Counted from the first letter of the stretch, positions 1-8,542 are shown. The stretch is 56,666 bases of DNA from Lysinibacillus telephonicus (GCF_003966145.1 NZ_RXNR01000025.1:1-56666), one strand, 5' to 3'. Program-made: numbers and translations. The notes: a model not told the origin generated them from the letters alone.

Positions 1-70
1 TTTCTTTTCCAATGAAATCACCTCTATACGCTCCTAACTCTATGAAGTTAGGATTATTTTCATATAAAAG

Positions 71-106
71 TGGCTCACTTTTCAACTGCGATGGTGGCTC
101 AGTTTT
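71..106. repeat. Short direct repeats resembling an insertion-sequence end
   Basis: The 12-mers tggctcactttt (71-82) and tggctcagtttt (95-106) differ at one base and start 24 bases apart. Repeated short terminal motifs of this sort occur inside the ends of IS21-family elements, so this may be the edge of an element lying left of the window or a relic of one. No transposase is visible here, so the assignment is a guess. Confidence 0.3.
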
Positions 107-323
107 AGCTTATCAAATACATTTTTCAACTACCTTATATATTAGGTGATGAATCAAAGCTTAGATATATCCAGGGTGGAGTTTTAAAAAATTGCAAAAA
201 TGTAACAGCAACTTTCAGCAAGAATAAGAATTAAAAGCATTTAACTAGACCAGTCTGTTTCTATTGGAAGTACTAAAAGAGTCTAAAGGAAAATATTATA
301 TGACCATTGATATATACCTACAG

Positions 324-378
324 TTGGGCGCATTTCCTGTGGAAATTGCGCTCTTTCTTTATGTTTCGGGCCATTTTC
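324..378. repeat. Dispersed hairpin repeat, copy 1
   Basis: A stem with arms gcgcatttcc and ggaaattgcgc is followed by a T-rich tail and a short ttcgggcc motif. The same arrangement (hairpin ending in ttgcgc or ttacgc, then tcttt, then atcggg or similar) recurs at 4571-4633 and 13941-13984. It could act as a transcription terminator or be a small mobile hairpin element. Here it stands alone, not directly after a gene. Confidence 0.5.
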
Positions 379-572
379 TTCAAGAACAATCCGCAAATTG
401 GATAAAGGTGTTAAAATATAGATAAAATTGTAAATAGTGTGCCCGAATCAAAACACACTTCCATTGAACAAGCACTTTTTTTTAGAAATGAAATATTCTT
501 ACTTTATAAAATTTGTACAGTTAATTGAGGGATAAGAATAAAAGGCTGGAATTTTGATTACGGGGTGAAAGA

Positions 573-839
573 ATGGTTAGAAGAAAAGGAATCTATGAAA
601 TAAAAATTCGTGATAAGCAGCTTATTTGTCCATTTTGTCAAAATAATCGGTTTCTGCATAGAGAAATCTACATGGATTTGATGCCATTAGGTGAAGAGGT
701 GAAGCATCAGCTAACATTACAGTCATTTAGCTGTACGTCATGTGGTGATATTCAGATGTTTCAAGAAAAAAATCGATATGACCACATGTTGGAAAAACAT
801 ATATCTATTATTGAATGCTCGGAAGTGATAAAAGAATGA
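573..839 (+). CDS. Small zinc-ribbon protein
   Basis: This is an 88-residue protein of unknown function. Two CxxC pairs (CPFC near residues 19-22, CTSC near 54-57) are spaced like a zinc ribbon, suggesting one structural zinc. There is no signal peptide or membrane segment, so it is probably cytoplasmic. A ggggtga ribosome site precedes the ATG. Its TGA overlaps the ATG of the next gene by four bases, so the two are translationally coupled, and the next gene encodes a second zinc-ribbon protein. I recognise no named family. Confidence 0.6.
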   Translation: MVRRKGIYEIKIRDKQLICPFCQNNRFLHREIYMDLMPLGEEVKHQLTLQSFSCTSCGDIQMFQEKNRYDHMLEKHISIIECSEVIKE

Positions 840-1207
840 GTGGTATGGATGAATCTTTACGTCCCGAAAAAAGTCGTATTACTATTTTTAATGAACCTAT
901 CAACTGCCAATTTTGTTCAAATGATGTGTTTACTCCCTATGAAGTTATTGTGAATGTTGAACAACCGGGTATCGGAGTTCGTCATGTTCGTTATGTAGCA
1001 ATTTGTCAATATTGTGGCAAGGCTAAACATTTTGGTGACCCTAGTTATTATGATGTTGAAAAAGATAATTATATTTGGGCATTGAATCAGTCTTTACTTT
1101 CAATTAAAAAATATAAGATTAAGATTATATTTTTTGTTGGAAAAAGGAAGCAAGAGAAAGTAACAATTTTTTTAAATAGCCTTATTCAAATTTTAAGGCA
1201 GAAGTAG
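836..1207 (+). CDS. Zinc-ribbon protein, C-terminus probably frameshifted
   Basis: The reading frame encodes 123 residues with CQFC and CQYC pairs, again a zinc-ribbon pattern. I chose the ATG at 836 because it overlaps the upstream stop (ATGA) and has a ggaag ribosome site at normal distance; an in-frame ATG at 815 lies inside the upstream gene. The last 30 or so residues are unusually rich in Lys/Ile/Phe and do not look like the rest. An open frame of good protein character starts immediately after, in another phase, so the natural C-terminus is probably lost to an indel. Confidence 0.5.
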   Translation: MSGMDESLRPEKSRITIFNEPINCQFCSNDVFTPYEVIVNVEQPGIGVRHVRYVAICQYCGKAKHFGDPSYYDVEKDNYIWALNQSLLSIKKYKIKIIFFVGKRKQEKVTIFLNSLIQILRQK

Positions 1208-1347
1208 AGAATATTAAAGATTATAAAGGAGAAGTACTTCTTCAAATAAAATTTTCGAATTCTAATGACAAACAAGCAGTTAGATCTATGATAATGGGTT
1301 GTGCGAGGCGACTTAAAATAAATGTTAAAGAAATAACAATTAAATAA
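1180..1347 (+). pseudogene. Displaced C-terminal fragment of the zinc-ribbon gene
   Basis: From about 1198 to the TAA at 1347 a different frame encodes about 49 residues of balanced composition (acidic/basic helix, then MIMGCARRLKINVKEI). The frame has a stop at 1177-1179 and no start codon between that stop and the fragment, so it cannot be expressed alone. The simplest reading is that it is the original 3' end of the preceding gene, cut off by a frameshift between about 1180 and 1198. Confidence 0.45.
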
Positions 1348-1530
1348 GATTATCTAAGGTATACCTATTATGCAGAATCTTGTGAAAGTTTAAGTCTATA
1401 TAAATACTTCTTATTAGCAAAAAAGGCTTTATTTTGTCGTAATCGGTTAATCAAATTTCTAAATTGCTGAGTAGTTTCTTCAAAGAGCAGGAAAAGCTTT
1501 GTTTTATTTCAAAATAGGAGGATAAAAAAA

Positions 1531-1965
1531 GTGTATACAAATACCCGAATATCCATTGTAGTAGCTTTTACAAACATCATTTTCAGTTATTTGGCTCTGT
1601 CTCTATATTTTTTATTATTGAATGACAAAATTGATATATTAGTTTTCCAGTTTTTTTATTTCCCACTGATTATTGGACTTATTAATCTATTTCTTTGGTT
1701 TCAAAATTACAAAATGGAATTTTATCAGCACTGGATCTACATATACTTAGGATTTTTTTCGTCCGTTTTTATCTATTTAATCATTCAGTATATCAAAAAT
1801 ATTATAAAGGGTACTCCTGAAGATTTTCCGCCTGGTGAAGCTAATTTTGATTTGCTTTTATTTTTATCGATATTTATCTCATTGCAATTGATTGTCCTAC
1901 TTCTTTTAAATGTCGTTACTTATGCCTTTATAAGACTTTTTGCTGTATATTTCAAAAAACTTTGA
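1531..1965 (+). CDS. Small integral membrane protein, four predicted TM segments
   Basis: This is a 144-residue, very hydrophobic protein with about four membrane segments, around residues 8-30, 38-57, 68-88 and 108-135. A polar loop containing DFPPGEANFD lies between the third and fourth. The start is GTG at 1531, with a perfect AGGAGG nine bases upstream. Both flanks are non-coding, so it appears monocistronic. I recognise no family; it could be a small permease-like or sensory membrane protein. Confidence 0.55.
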   Translation: MYTNTRISIVVAFTNIIFSYLALSLYFLLLNDKIDILVFQFFYFPLIIGLINLFLWFQNYKMEFYQHWIYIYLGFFSSVFIYLIIQYIKNIIKGTPEDFPPGEANFDLLLFLSIFISLQLIVLLLLNVVTYAFIRLFAVYFKKL

Positions 1966-2087
1966 AGATTATAGTTGAGCAACGAGGAATAAAATTAAAT
2001 TTAGTATGAACTAGCTTCAACAACCTTTGTTCTTAAAAAGCTGGGCACGATTGTGTAATGGAAATAATTAAAATAAGGAGTAGATTT

Positions 2088-2279
2088 ATGAATCTGCTAA
2101 AACTAAACAAAAGGCAAACAATATTTTGTGTAATAGTTGTAATTGTTACAAGTATTATTGGTGTAATACTGCTGAGAGTTAATAATGATTTGAGATATAT
2201 TATTCAAATTCTTATTGTTTTAACTGCTTTTATTAGTGCTTGGCTATCCAAAGTTATATTCCCAGAATCAAAAAATTAG
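2088..2279 (+). CDS. Small two-TM membrane protein
   Basis: This 63-residue protein has two hydrophobic segments (roughly residues 12-30 and 36-54) and a short basic N-terminus. I prefer the ATG at 2088 over an in-frame ATG at 2058 because an aaggag ribosome site sits about ten bases before 2088 and none precedes 2058. No family is recognised. It follows the four-TM protein by about 120 bases and may share its transcript. Confidence 0.5.
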   Translation: MNLLKLNKRQTIFCVIVVIVTSIIGVILLRVNNDLRYIIQILIVLTAFISAWLSKVIFPESKN

Positions 2280-2613
2280 ATTAATAATATTTTTATTTTC
2301 AGAACTCGGTGAATCTCAATTTAAGGATCCTATCGTAAAGGTTTTAAACTGATATTCTTTTACAATAATAATAGATAATATTTTAAACCAATCAGAGGAT
2401 ACAACATCGGTTAAGAAATAGAGTATTTTTTTCTTGTTTCAAGGAATGACTTTTATTTAGCACGCGCAAATGTTCATTTAATATTTCCAACAATCGGCGC
2501 AAATGTATAAGTAGCGCTCTTTATTTATAGATAGAGTAATTTAATGGAGTAAAGGATGTTTTTTGTTGAAGTGAAAATGTAAAATTATTAAAACACGCTA
2601 AGGGGGCAGCTTT
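2280..2613. other. Intergenic region
   Basis: No gene is visible. The decamer gcgcaaatgt occurs twice, near 2465 and 2496. The tail gcgctctttatttata near 2514-2529 matches the tail of the dispersed hairpin element at 4571, so a worn copy of that repeat may lie here. Confidence 0.35.
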
Positions 2614-3432
2614 ATGGGGAGTAATTTTGGTAAATATGATGTACCACCTACACTCCAAAGGTTAATAGACTTACAAAATGTTCTTGGTGACTCTGAAAAA
2701 TTTTATCTTGGTCTTAATTTTTACCTTTCTCTTGAGAATTTTAGATATTTTAACACACCAAGTGATGTGGTCGTATTTGGCAATATTGGTTTAGATGGTG
2801 TTCATTATGGATTCCTTACTGACTTTGGTACTGTAACGGATCTTGAGGTAGCACCTATTGTTTGTGTTAGTCCAATGAATTTTGATCGTCCAACTCGTAT
2901 CGTTGCAAACAATCTATGTGAATTTTTAAGAATTAATTTAACTGACGGTGAACTGTTCTATAATCAGTTTGATAGTGAAGAGAGCTATTTAGTAGCAAAA
3001 AATCAATGGATTGCTGAGACTGACCAGCCATCTGGATATGAAAAATTGGTAAGAGAGAGAGCTACAAAGTTTCTAAATGAGAATATCCGAATTCCTATCA
3101 TTGAAAATCCGTATCGTTATGTTCAAAAAGTAGACCTAGAGCGGCAAAGAATAATAAGTATCAAAACTCAAGATGGATTGGGCGTTACTACTCCGCTTCT
3201 TCAAGGTGAAAAACACATACCATTCCCGATTCACAAGGACACAGAACCTAATTTAGACTGGTTGCAGGAATACCTTTATTCTGCACCAATTGCCTCACGA
3301 CATGCAGTACTTAGGGATATTCAACTCAATTATATTTTGCAAGAAAACCAAAAACTAAATAAAACAGTGATTGACGCAATGATTAATATTAAGCTTATTG
3401 ATGAAGCTAGTCGATTATCTGAATATATTTAA
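2614..3432 (+). CDS. SUKH/SMI1-like fold protein of unknown function
   Basis: This is a 272-residue soluble protein preceded by an aaggggg ribosome site. The segment around residues 50-105 (GNIGLDGVHYGFLTDFG, then APIVCVSPM and NNLCEFLRI) has the pattern of SMI1/KNR4 (SUKH) domains, which often serve as immunity proteins or as regulators. The rest is charged and helical, without recognisable motifs. There is no signal peptide and no toxin partner next to it. The SUKH call rests on pattern only, not an alignment. Confidence 0.5.
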   Translation: MGSNFGKYDVPPTLQRLIDLQNVLGDSEKFYLGLNFYLSLENFRYFNTPSDVVVFGNIGLDGVHYGFLTDFGTVTDLEVAPIVCVSPMNFDRPTRIVANNLCEFLRINLTDGELFYNQFDSEESYLVAKNQWIAETDQPSGYEKLVRERATKFLNENIRIPIIENPYRYVQKVDLERQRIISIKTQDGLGVTTPLLQGEKHIPFPIHKDTEPNLDWLQEYLYSAPIASRHAVLRDIQLNYILQENQKLNKTVIDAMINIKLIDEASRLSEYI

Positions 3433-3583
3433 ACAACTGCCGTCTTCTGTTTAACGATATTAAATTGTCAAGTTACTTCGTCAAAAATCTAGCTAGTAAT
3501 AACAAAAACTCCAATATATTGCAACTTTTGCTATGTTTAATCGTAAATAATAATAAATTTAGAAGCAAAGAAAGGGGGATAAA

Positions 3584-4558
3584 ATGGCTGCTTCGATAAT
3601 ATTGATAGTTATTGTATCGATTGGTTTGCTGTTCATTTATAATCAGTGGCAATTTAAAAAAGCAGAGAAATCATATCAGCCAGCAGGTAAATTTATTACG
3701 GTAGATGGTATAAAGTTACATTTTATAACTGAAGGAAACGGTCCGCCTATCGTGTTTCTCCATGGGGGAATCCTTTCTAGCAGTGATTTTAAGGAAACCG
3801 TTAAAATGGCAGCTCAACAAGGCTATCAGGCATTAGCCTTTGACAGACCTGGTTATGGATATAGTGAGAGGGAAAAAAACAGAAAAATTAGTCCAATTAC
3901 TCAAGCTACTATTATACATAAAGCGTTAAAAGAGCTTGGAATAGATCAACCGATTATTTTAGTTGGTCATTCTTGGAGTGGTACCATGACACTTTCCTAT
4001 GCACTACAGTTTCCAAGTGAGGTTGCAGGAATAGTGACATTGGCAGGAGCTATGTATAAAGAAGGCTATGCAGCAGAAAACGGAGATTTATTATCCAAAG
4101 TGGTTACAAAACCTATTATAGGAAGTATTATTTTAAACATGTTACTAAAGACACCTTTATCAAAAGGTATGGCATATTCAATGGTCAAGGAAACATTTGC
4201 ACCTGAACAGGTTCCGGAAGACTATACAAAAGAGCTGTATGCAATAGGATTCCGCCCAGGTCACTTTAGAGCAAATAGGGAAGATGTTCTTATGTTCCCT
4301 GAAACCTCTAAAAACCTGTCCAAAAGATACAAGGAAATTACAGTTCCCGTTGTTATTGTAGTGGGAGAAGATGATCCATTTGGAGTAATTGATCATGCGA
4401 GACGTTTAAAAGAAGATATTCCTCATGCAGTATTAAATATTATTCCAAATATCGGTCATATGATTCCAGAGCTACATCCAAGGATTGTCATGGATAATGT
4501 GAACATTATATCTCGAAAAATTAATAAATCTTATAATATATTGAATCCAAAAGAATAA
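3584..4558 (+). CDS. Membrane-anchored alpha/beta hydrolase
   Basis: A 324-residue protein with an N-terminal membrane segment (about residues 4-19), then an alpha/beta-hydrolase fold. Visible family features are the oxyanion HGG motif (VFLHGG), the nucleophile elbow GHSWSG, a late acid in GEDDPFG and the catalytic histidine in NIGHMIPE. The substrate cannot be read from the sequence; esterase, epoxide hydrolase-like or lactone/peptide hydrolase roles are all possible. The active site probably lies outside or at the membrane face. The ribosome site is aaaggggg. It is followed by a copy of the dispersed hairpin repeat that may terminate transcription. Confidence 0.75.
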   Translation: MAASIILIVIVSIGLLFIYNQWQFKKAEKSYQPAGKFITVDGIKLHFITEGNGPPIVFLHGGILSSSDFKETVKMAAQQGYQALAFDRPGYGYSEREKNRKISPITQATIIHKALKELGIDQPIILVGHSWSGTMTLSYALQFPSEVAGIVTLAGAMYKEGYAAENGDLLSKVVTKPIIGSIILNMLLKTPLSKGMAYSMVKETFAPEQVPEDYTKELYAIGFRPGHFRANREDVLMFPETSKNLSKRYKEITVPVVIVVGEDDPFGVIDHARRLKEDIPHAVLNIIPNIGHMIPELHPRIVMDNVNIISRKINKSYNILNPKE

Positions 4559-4570
4559 GATATTTTACAA

Positions 4571-4633
4571 TTGGACGTAATTCCAGAACAGAAATTACGC
4601 TCTTTATTTATATATCGGGCAGAACGCCGAGAT
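4571..4633. repeat. Dispersed hairpin repeat, copy 2
   Basis: The imperfect stem gacgtaattcc / gaaattacgc is followed by tctttattta and then atcgggcagaacgccga. It matches the arrangement at 324-378 and 13941-13984. Its position just after the hydrolase stop suggests it doubles as a terminator. Confidence 0.5.
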
Positions 4634-4809
4634 AAATAATGACATAATCATATAAAAGAAATTTATTGTGGTTAAAATAATGTGAAAATTTATAGTTTTT
4701 GTGGTAGCTATCGTGAACAAAGCCTCTACAACTCTAACATAGGTCCACCATTTGAGATTATATAAACTATCATTTTTTGTTAAAATTATGGTAGAAAATT
4801 GGAGGTTAG

Positions 4810-5136
4810 ATGAAAATGAATGTTACTGAATTTCAACAATGGGTAAAGAGATATTATGAAAGTAGAGGCTGGTCTGAGTTAGACATTTTTATTCGTATTG
4901 GTTTTTTAGCAGAAGAAACAGGTGAAGTGGCACGAGCTATAAGAGCCATTGAGATAGGTAGGGATAGACCAGATGAAGTTAAAGGAACGTATGAAGAAAA
5001 TAAACAAGAGTTAACTGAAGAATTAGGAGATGTACTAGGTAATTTAATTGTAATCGCTAACAAGTACAATATTTCACTTGAAGAAGTTTTTCAATCACAT
5101 AAAAAGAAACTTTCACAACGCTATTCAAATGATTAG
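4810..5136 (+). CDS. MazG-like nucleotide pyrophosphohydrolase
   Basis: A 108-residue all-alpha protein. It carries the MazG-type metal-binding signature: EExxE (in AEETGEVARA, about residues 37-41) and a downstream ExxD (in EELGDVLGNL). Members hydrolyse nucleoside triphosphates to monophosphate and pyrophosphate, often as house-cleaning enzymes. The length fits a single-domain member. ggagg at 4801-4805 sits four bases before the ATG at 4810 and ten before a second in-frame ATG at 4816, and the latter may be the true start. It is monocistronic by spacing. Confidence 0.75.
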   Translation: MKMNVTEFQQWVKRYYESRGWSELDIFIRIGFLAEETGEVARAIRAIEIGRDRPDEVKGTYEENKQELTEELGDVLGNLIVIANKYNISLEEVFQSHKKKLSQRYSND

Positions 5137-5389
5137 ATTACATTCCTAATATCGAAATTTATATTCAATGAAATTCCATTTAAAGACTGTGAAAATAAAT
5201 AATTAAATACCCTATTCAAGAAGTACGTGGGAAAATTTTATAAAGAGACAAGAAGTAACTTGATAAATGACTTGGAGCTATTATTGCAAGAGATTTAATA
5301 ATCTTAGTAAAAAATTTTTTCTATGTACTCTAAAATAGGGGACAATCTGATAACAAACTATAATTATTTGGTTTTAACTGCACTACTCC

Positions 5390-6349
5390 TTAATGGTATA
5401 AGTATAATCTCGCTTTTATACTCTCTAAAACTCCGTTTGGCACTTCTTTTACCTTGATATCCTCACCAAGAAAAAGAAGCCAATTTGTTATTTCGGTTAA
5501 TTCCTCGGACTTATTAATATTGATAAAAGTTTTTAAAATGGCAGTGGTTTGGTAAGGATTTGTATAGGAAATTGAAACTTTTAAAGGGTGATATTTTTTG
5601 AACTGGGCAATCGCTTTTGGGCCAAGTTCAAGGACAAGGTTGTATACTTCTTCCTGCTTTCTTAGTTTTTCTAAAATCTTTTTTTTACTTAGTCTCTTTT
5701 TTGTAGGGTAGGCTATGACATCAGTAAGATTGTCGACAGGGATAATTTCCTTCTTTTCTTCCTTTAAGTTAAAACCTTCAATCATCCAAATGCCTTTTTC
5801 TTGATAAAGATGTAAGAGATAAATTGGACAAGACTTTATTTCCTTCTCTTCTTTGATAGTAATCAATAAATAGCTATCCAATAGTATGATTTGGATGAGC
5901 TTTTCTAACATGGGATGGGGAAGATCTGATAGTTCAAGTAAGTCAGGATTATTTGGATTAGTCCCTTCAAATAGTAAAATTTGATTTAAAAGAACAAGAT
6001 CATCTTGTTGGTTATTTGAGATTAAGCCAAGTAATTTTTCAGCTAAAGATTGGCGACTCTTTAGGTAGGGAAGTTGTTGATTTCTCGTGGCCATAAAGGC
6101 AATAAAAAGAGCTTTGACCTCATTATCAGTAAAGCGAACATCGGGAAGGACAGAGTTATGCATGACAAAATAACCCCCGTCCCTTCCAACTTCAGCGTCA
6201 AGAGGCATCCCCATAGCTTCAATTTCTTTAATATCTCTAATGGCTGTCGAACGAGAAATATTGAATTCACGCATAATTTCAGTAATCGTAAAATGAGCGC
6301 GGTTGTTTATATAACGCATAATGGTATTAATCCGTTCAACTTTTTTCAT
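5390..6349 (-). CDS. YafY/WYL-type transcriptional regulator
   Basis: This 319-residue regulator has an N-terminal winged HTH (about residues 1-60, with FNISRSTAIRDIKEIEAMG as the recognition region) and a C-terminal WYL-like ligand-sensing domain. It is transcribed divergently from a GyrI-like gene that starts about 110 bases away. In this family the regulator commonly controls the adjacent divergent gene, so it probably regulates 6461-7427. Nothing in the sequence identifies the ligand. Confidence 0.8.
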   Translation of the reverse strand: MKKVERINTIMRYINNRAHFTITEIMREFNISRSTAIRDIKEIEAMGMPLDAEVGRDGGYFVMHNSVLPDVRFTDNEVKALFIAFMATRNQQLPYLKSRQSLAEKLLGLISNNQQDDLVLLNQILLFEGTNPNNPDLLELSDLPHPMLEKLIQIILLDSYLLITIKEEKEIKSCPIYLLHLYQEKGIWMIEGFNLKEEKKEIIPVDNLTDVIAYPTKKRLSKKKILEKLRKQEEVYNLVLELGPKAIAQFKKYHPLKVSISYTNPYQTTAILKTFININKSEELTEITNWLLFLGEDIKVKEVPNGVLESIKARLYLYH

Positions 6350-6374
6350 ATGGACTCCTAAACAGTATCATTTT

Positions 6375-6402
6375 TTGACATGATTTAAGTCTATCATATA
6401 CA
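6375..6402 (+). promoter_or_regulatory. Sigma-A-type promoter for the GyrI-like gene
   Basis: TTGACA (6375-6380) and TATACA (6397-6402) are separated by 16 bases, and the ATG lies about 60 bases downstream. The divergent regulator starts at 6349, so the region between the genes is the likely operator zone. Confidence 0.5.
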
Positions 6403-6460
6403 TATCAAGTGAATTAAGTCAAAATCATTTGATTAATCTAAAAAAAGGAAGGTTTTGAAT

Positions 6461-6940
6461 ATGGCAGATTATACTTTAGAAGAAAAAGACAGCTTTACGG
6501 TTTTAGGTATTGGAACTGAGCTTAAGAGCGACTACACAGACTATGCAGGCATAAATAAGGAAAAGGCAGATTTTTGGTCGGCAGTTAAACAAGATGGAAG
6601 GCTTGATACACTAAAGTCCTTAGCCACAAATGACTATATTTTTACAGTAAATGAAGCGGTGAATGGCAAAATGATGCATTATGCCGGCGTCATGACAGAG
6701 GAATCCCTGCCAGAAGCAACTAGGGTTATCCAATTTCCTAAGGGAGAATACCTAGTTGTTAAAGGAGAAGGGACGACGAGTGAAGAATTGAGTAATAAGC
6801 TAACTGGCATTGCCTTTGGTCAAATCTTGCCAGAAGCAAAGAATTTTGCCTATGTTGGTGGACCAAATGCAACAGTTGAAATGGGACTGCGAAACGGCTT
6901 AGTATTTGGTGAAATGTGGATTCCTATTGTTAGGAAATAA
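6461..6940 (+). CDS. GyrI-like effector-binding domain protein
   Basis: A 160-residue stand-alone GyrI-like/AraC-effector-type small-molecule binding domain. Recognisable parts are the N-terminal FTVLGIGTEL strand, the central YIFTVNE and HYAGVM region, the EYLVVKGEG strand and the C-terminal FGEMWIPI strand. I chose the ATG at 6461, with an aaaggaagg ribosome site about eight bases upstream, over an in-frame TTG at 6455. Such proteins bind hydrophobic or cationic compounds, and some are hydrolases. It is followed after 22 bases by another small gene and faces a YafY-type regulator. Confidence 0.75.
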   Translation: MADYTLEEKDSFTVLGIGTELKSDYTDYAGINKEKADFWSAVKQDGRLDTLKSLATNDYIFTVNEAVNGKMMHYAGVMTEESLPEATRVIQFPKGEYLVVKGEGTTSEELSNKLTGIAFGQILPEAKNFAYVGGPNATVEMGLRNGLVFGEMWIPIVRK

Positions 6941-6962
6941 AGGGTTAACTGGAGGGATGGAC

Positions 6963-7427
6963 ATGTCTTATATCGTTGATTTTAAAAATGTGTCTACGGT
7001 TGGTTTAGAGTCTTCACCGGTGGCAGATGCACTTGCTGGTTTACGTGCTAATGAATCCCGTTATTTTATGAACAAATACAAGCATGAATTTACGGTAGTA
7101 CCCGCTAGTGATTCCTGTGACACACTTGAATATGTGAATCGTATTTTGAAAGAAGAACGGGATATTGAGTTTGCGGCAAAACCATTGGAAACATCGCGTT
7201 TTCAAGTGGAAAATATTAAATTTGCCTACGTCTTTTATGAGGATGGTCTTGCGCTCAACGTTATGTATACAGTTGATGACCCTAAGAAGCGAGCCGTTGG
7301 TTTTAAGCTTTCTGAAGGGATGGAGGTACCAAAGGAACTAGAAGGAAAGTTTAAGTTTGCTAGGCAGAAGTCAAGACTTGCTGGAACAATTAGAGGCTCG
7401 TTTTTTGTGATTAAAGGGGAATATTAG
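6963..7427 (+). CDS. Conserved protein paired with the GyrI-like gene
   Basis: This 155-residue cytoplasmic protein begins MSYIVDFKNVSTVGLE. ggaggg lies six bases before the ATG at 6963; an in-frame ATG at 6957 directly abuts that site and is less likely. Sequence character is mixed alpha/beta without membrane segments, and I cannot name the family with confidence. The 22-base gap to the GyrI-like gene implies one transcript, so it probably shares the regulator and the same physiological trigger. Confidence 0.55.
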   Translation: MSYIVDFKNVSTVGLESSPVADALAGLRANESRYFMNKYKHEFTVVPASDSCDTLEYVNRILKEERDIEFAAKPLETSRFQVENIKFAYVFYEDGLALNVMYTVDDPKKRAVGFKLSEGMEVPKELEGKFKFARQKSRLAGTIRGSFFVIKGEY

Positions 7428-7780
7428 GGTAAGTGAAAGCCGCTTTTTGTTGTACTTAATCATTCTTTTTCTATTATTAAGGTGAAAATTGTGTTTCATA
7501 AGCCCAATGGAACCACCACTTTTCCATGGTAACTTTTTACTTTGTAAATAGGGGATGATGGGAGTGGTGGAAAGCTTCTTTTATTGAGGCATTCCAAAAA
7601 TGTTTTAGATTTAGGTATTACGAGCAACTTATTTCTTAGTAGCAGTCTTAACTATCCAATTATGGCGAAGTTTTAACTTAAATTAAGAATAATGGAACAT
7701 ATCGGATAATTTCGGATATCTTACGCAGATAATGTGATGAATTTGTATTTTATGAAACTGCTTTAATTTTTTTATTAAGT
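7428..7780. other. Intergenic region with a long weak stem
   Basis: No gene is supported. The octamers ccaccact (7513-7520) and agtggtgg (7563-7570) are perfect inverted repeats 42 bases apart, with T-rich DNA after the second. They could form a large terminator-like stem behind the gene ending at 7427. Confidence 0.3.
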
Positions 7781-7829
7781 TTCTTTTTCTTAGGCAAGTT
7801 ATCTTGCTTAACTTGCCTAAGAAAAAGAA
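7781..7829. repeat. 21-base perfect inverted repeat
   Basis: Arms at 7781-7801 and 7809-7829 are exact inverse copies (ttctttttcttaggcaag plus three more bases), with a seven-base loop. One arm overlaps the last recognisable codons of a decayed transporter gene on the minus strand (FFFLGK), so the other arm looks like an inverted duplication of coding DNA. Confidence 0.6.
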
Positions 7830-7947
7830 TGAAACGATTATTAGTGCGACAAAAGGCAAGGATGATATGAAAGCATAGACATTATCTGAGATATTGTATA
7901 AACTGTAACGACAATTGCTGTACCAATTGCACCTGCTAATTGGTGAG
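7797..7947 (-). pseudogene. Relic of the 3' end of an MFS drug/proton antiporter (DHA2-like)
   Basis: On the minus strand one frame reads HQLAGAIGTAIVVTVYTI and then stops. A neighbouring frame continues as AFISSLPFVALIIVSFFFLG. The first piece is typical of a late transmembrane segment in EmrB/QacA-type transporters (QLxGAIGTAxxxTV), and the second looks like the last membrane helix. The two are in different phases, and nothing upstream encodes the remaining several hundred residues. This is a short decayed fragment, not a functional gene. Confidence 0.45.
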
Positions 7948-7972
7948 ATGAGAAAGGATAAATGATCACGAG

Positions 7973-8374
7973 GTGATACTAATAAAAAGATATTTGATTT
8001 CATTATGGGTTATCAGTTTGATGCTATTTCTTGCAGCATGTGAAGATTCTCCTGGGCAAGTTTTTGGAGAATATGATACTAGTAAACTCAGCAATGATTT
8101 TAATCAAAATAATGAAGCATATTCAATCGGGGCAAATAAAGATGGAATGCCAATATTTAAAGATACAAACAAAGCTTTTGAACAAGCACTTATTGATTAC
8201 GAAAACGGGTTTATAGCTATTCAGGAAGAATTTAATTTAGATCCAGTGAACAGTGAAAATTGGGAAAGCTATAAAATTTTTGGTTGGCAATTAACAACAG
8301 ATGTAGAAAGTATTCGAAAACAAGGTAGTGAAATAACTCAATTTTTCGATATATATGAAAATAGTTTTAAGTAA
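7973..8374 (+). CDS. Putative lipoprotein
   Basis: A 133-residue protein with a basic N-terminus, a hydrophobic stretch and a lipobox (LAAC at about residues 20-23), so it should be lipid-anchored on the outer face of the membrane. The mature part is acidic and shows no known domain. The start is uncertain: GTG at 7973 gives the full signal peptide, but the nearest purine-rich ribosome site (aaagga) is about 14 bases upstream. No neighbour suggests a role. Confidence 0.55.
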   Translation: MILIKRYLISLWVISLMLFLAACEDSPGQVFGEYDTSKLSNDFNQNNEAYSIGANKDGMPIFKDTNKAFEQALIDYENGFIAIQEEFNLDPVNSENWESYKIFGWQLTTDVESIRKQGSEITQFFDIYENSFK

Positions 8375-8542
8375 AGTATTAAACTTGTCTTTGGATAGGT
8401 TGTTTAAGAACGGTATCTATTTACCCTGTATTGCTATATTACGGAGCAGCTTATATTAAAAACTAAATTAACCCGTTCTAAATTTGAACAGGTTTATGTT
8501 TGTTTAAGTTTATTTTGGTGGGTAAGGTAATGATGTATTGAT

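Larger units (their letters stand above)
1..572. other. Gene-free left end
   Basis: No open reading frame with a credible ribosome site is visible on either strand over this stretch. It holds a pair of direct repeats near its left edge and one copy of a dispersed hairpin element (both listed separately), then AT-rich DNA leading to the first gene. The left edge could belong to a gene or mobile element cut by the window. Confidence 0.5.

Noticed and set aside
2614-3432. SUKH-like protein as immunity partner of a polymorphic toxin
   Set aside because: No toxin or secretion-associated gene is adjacent, so only a fold-level suggestion is justified.
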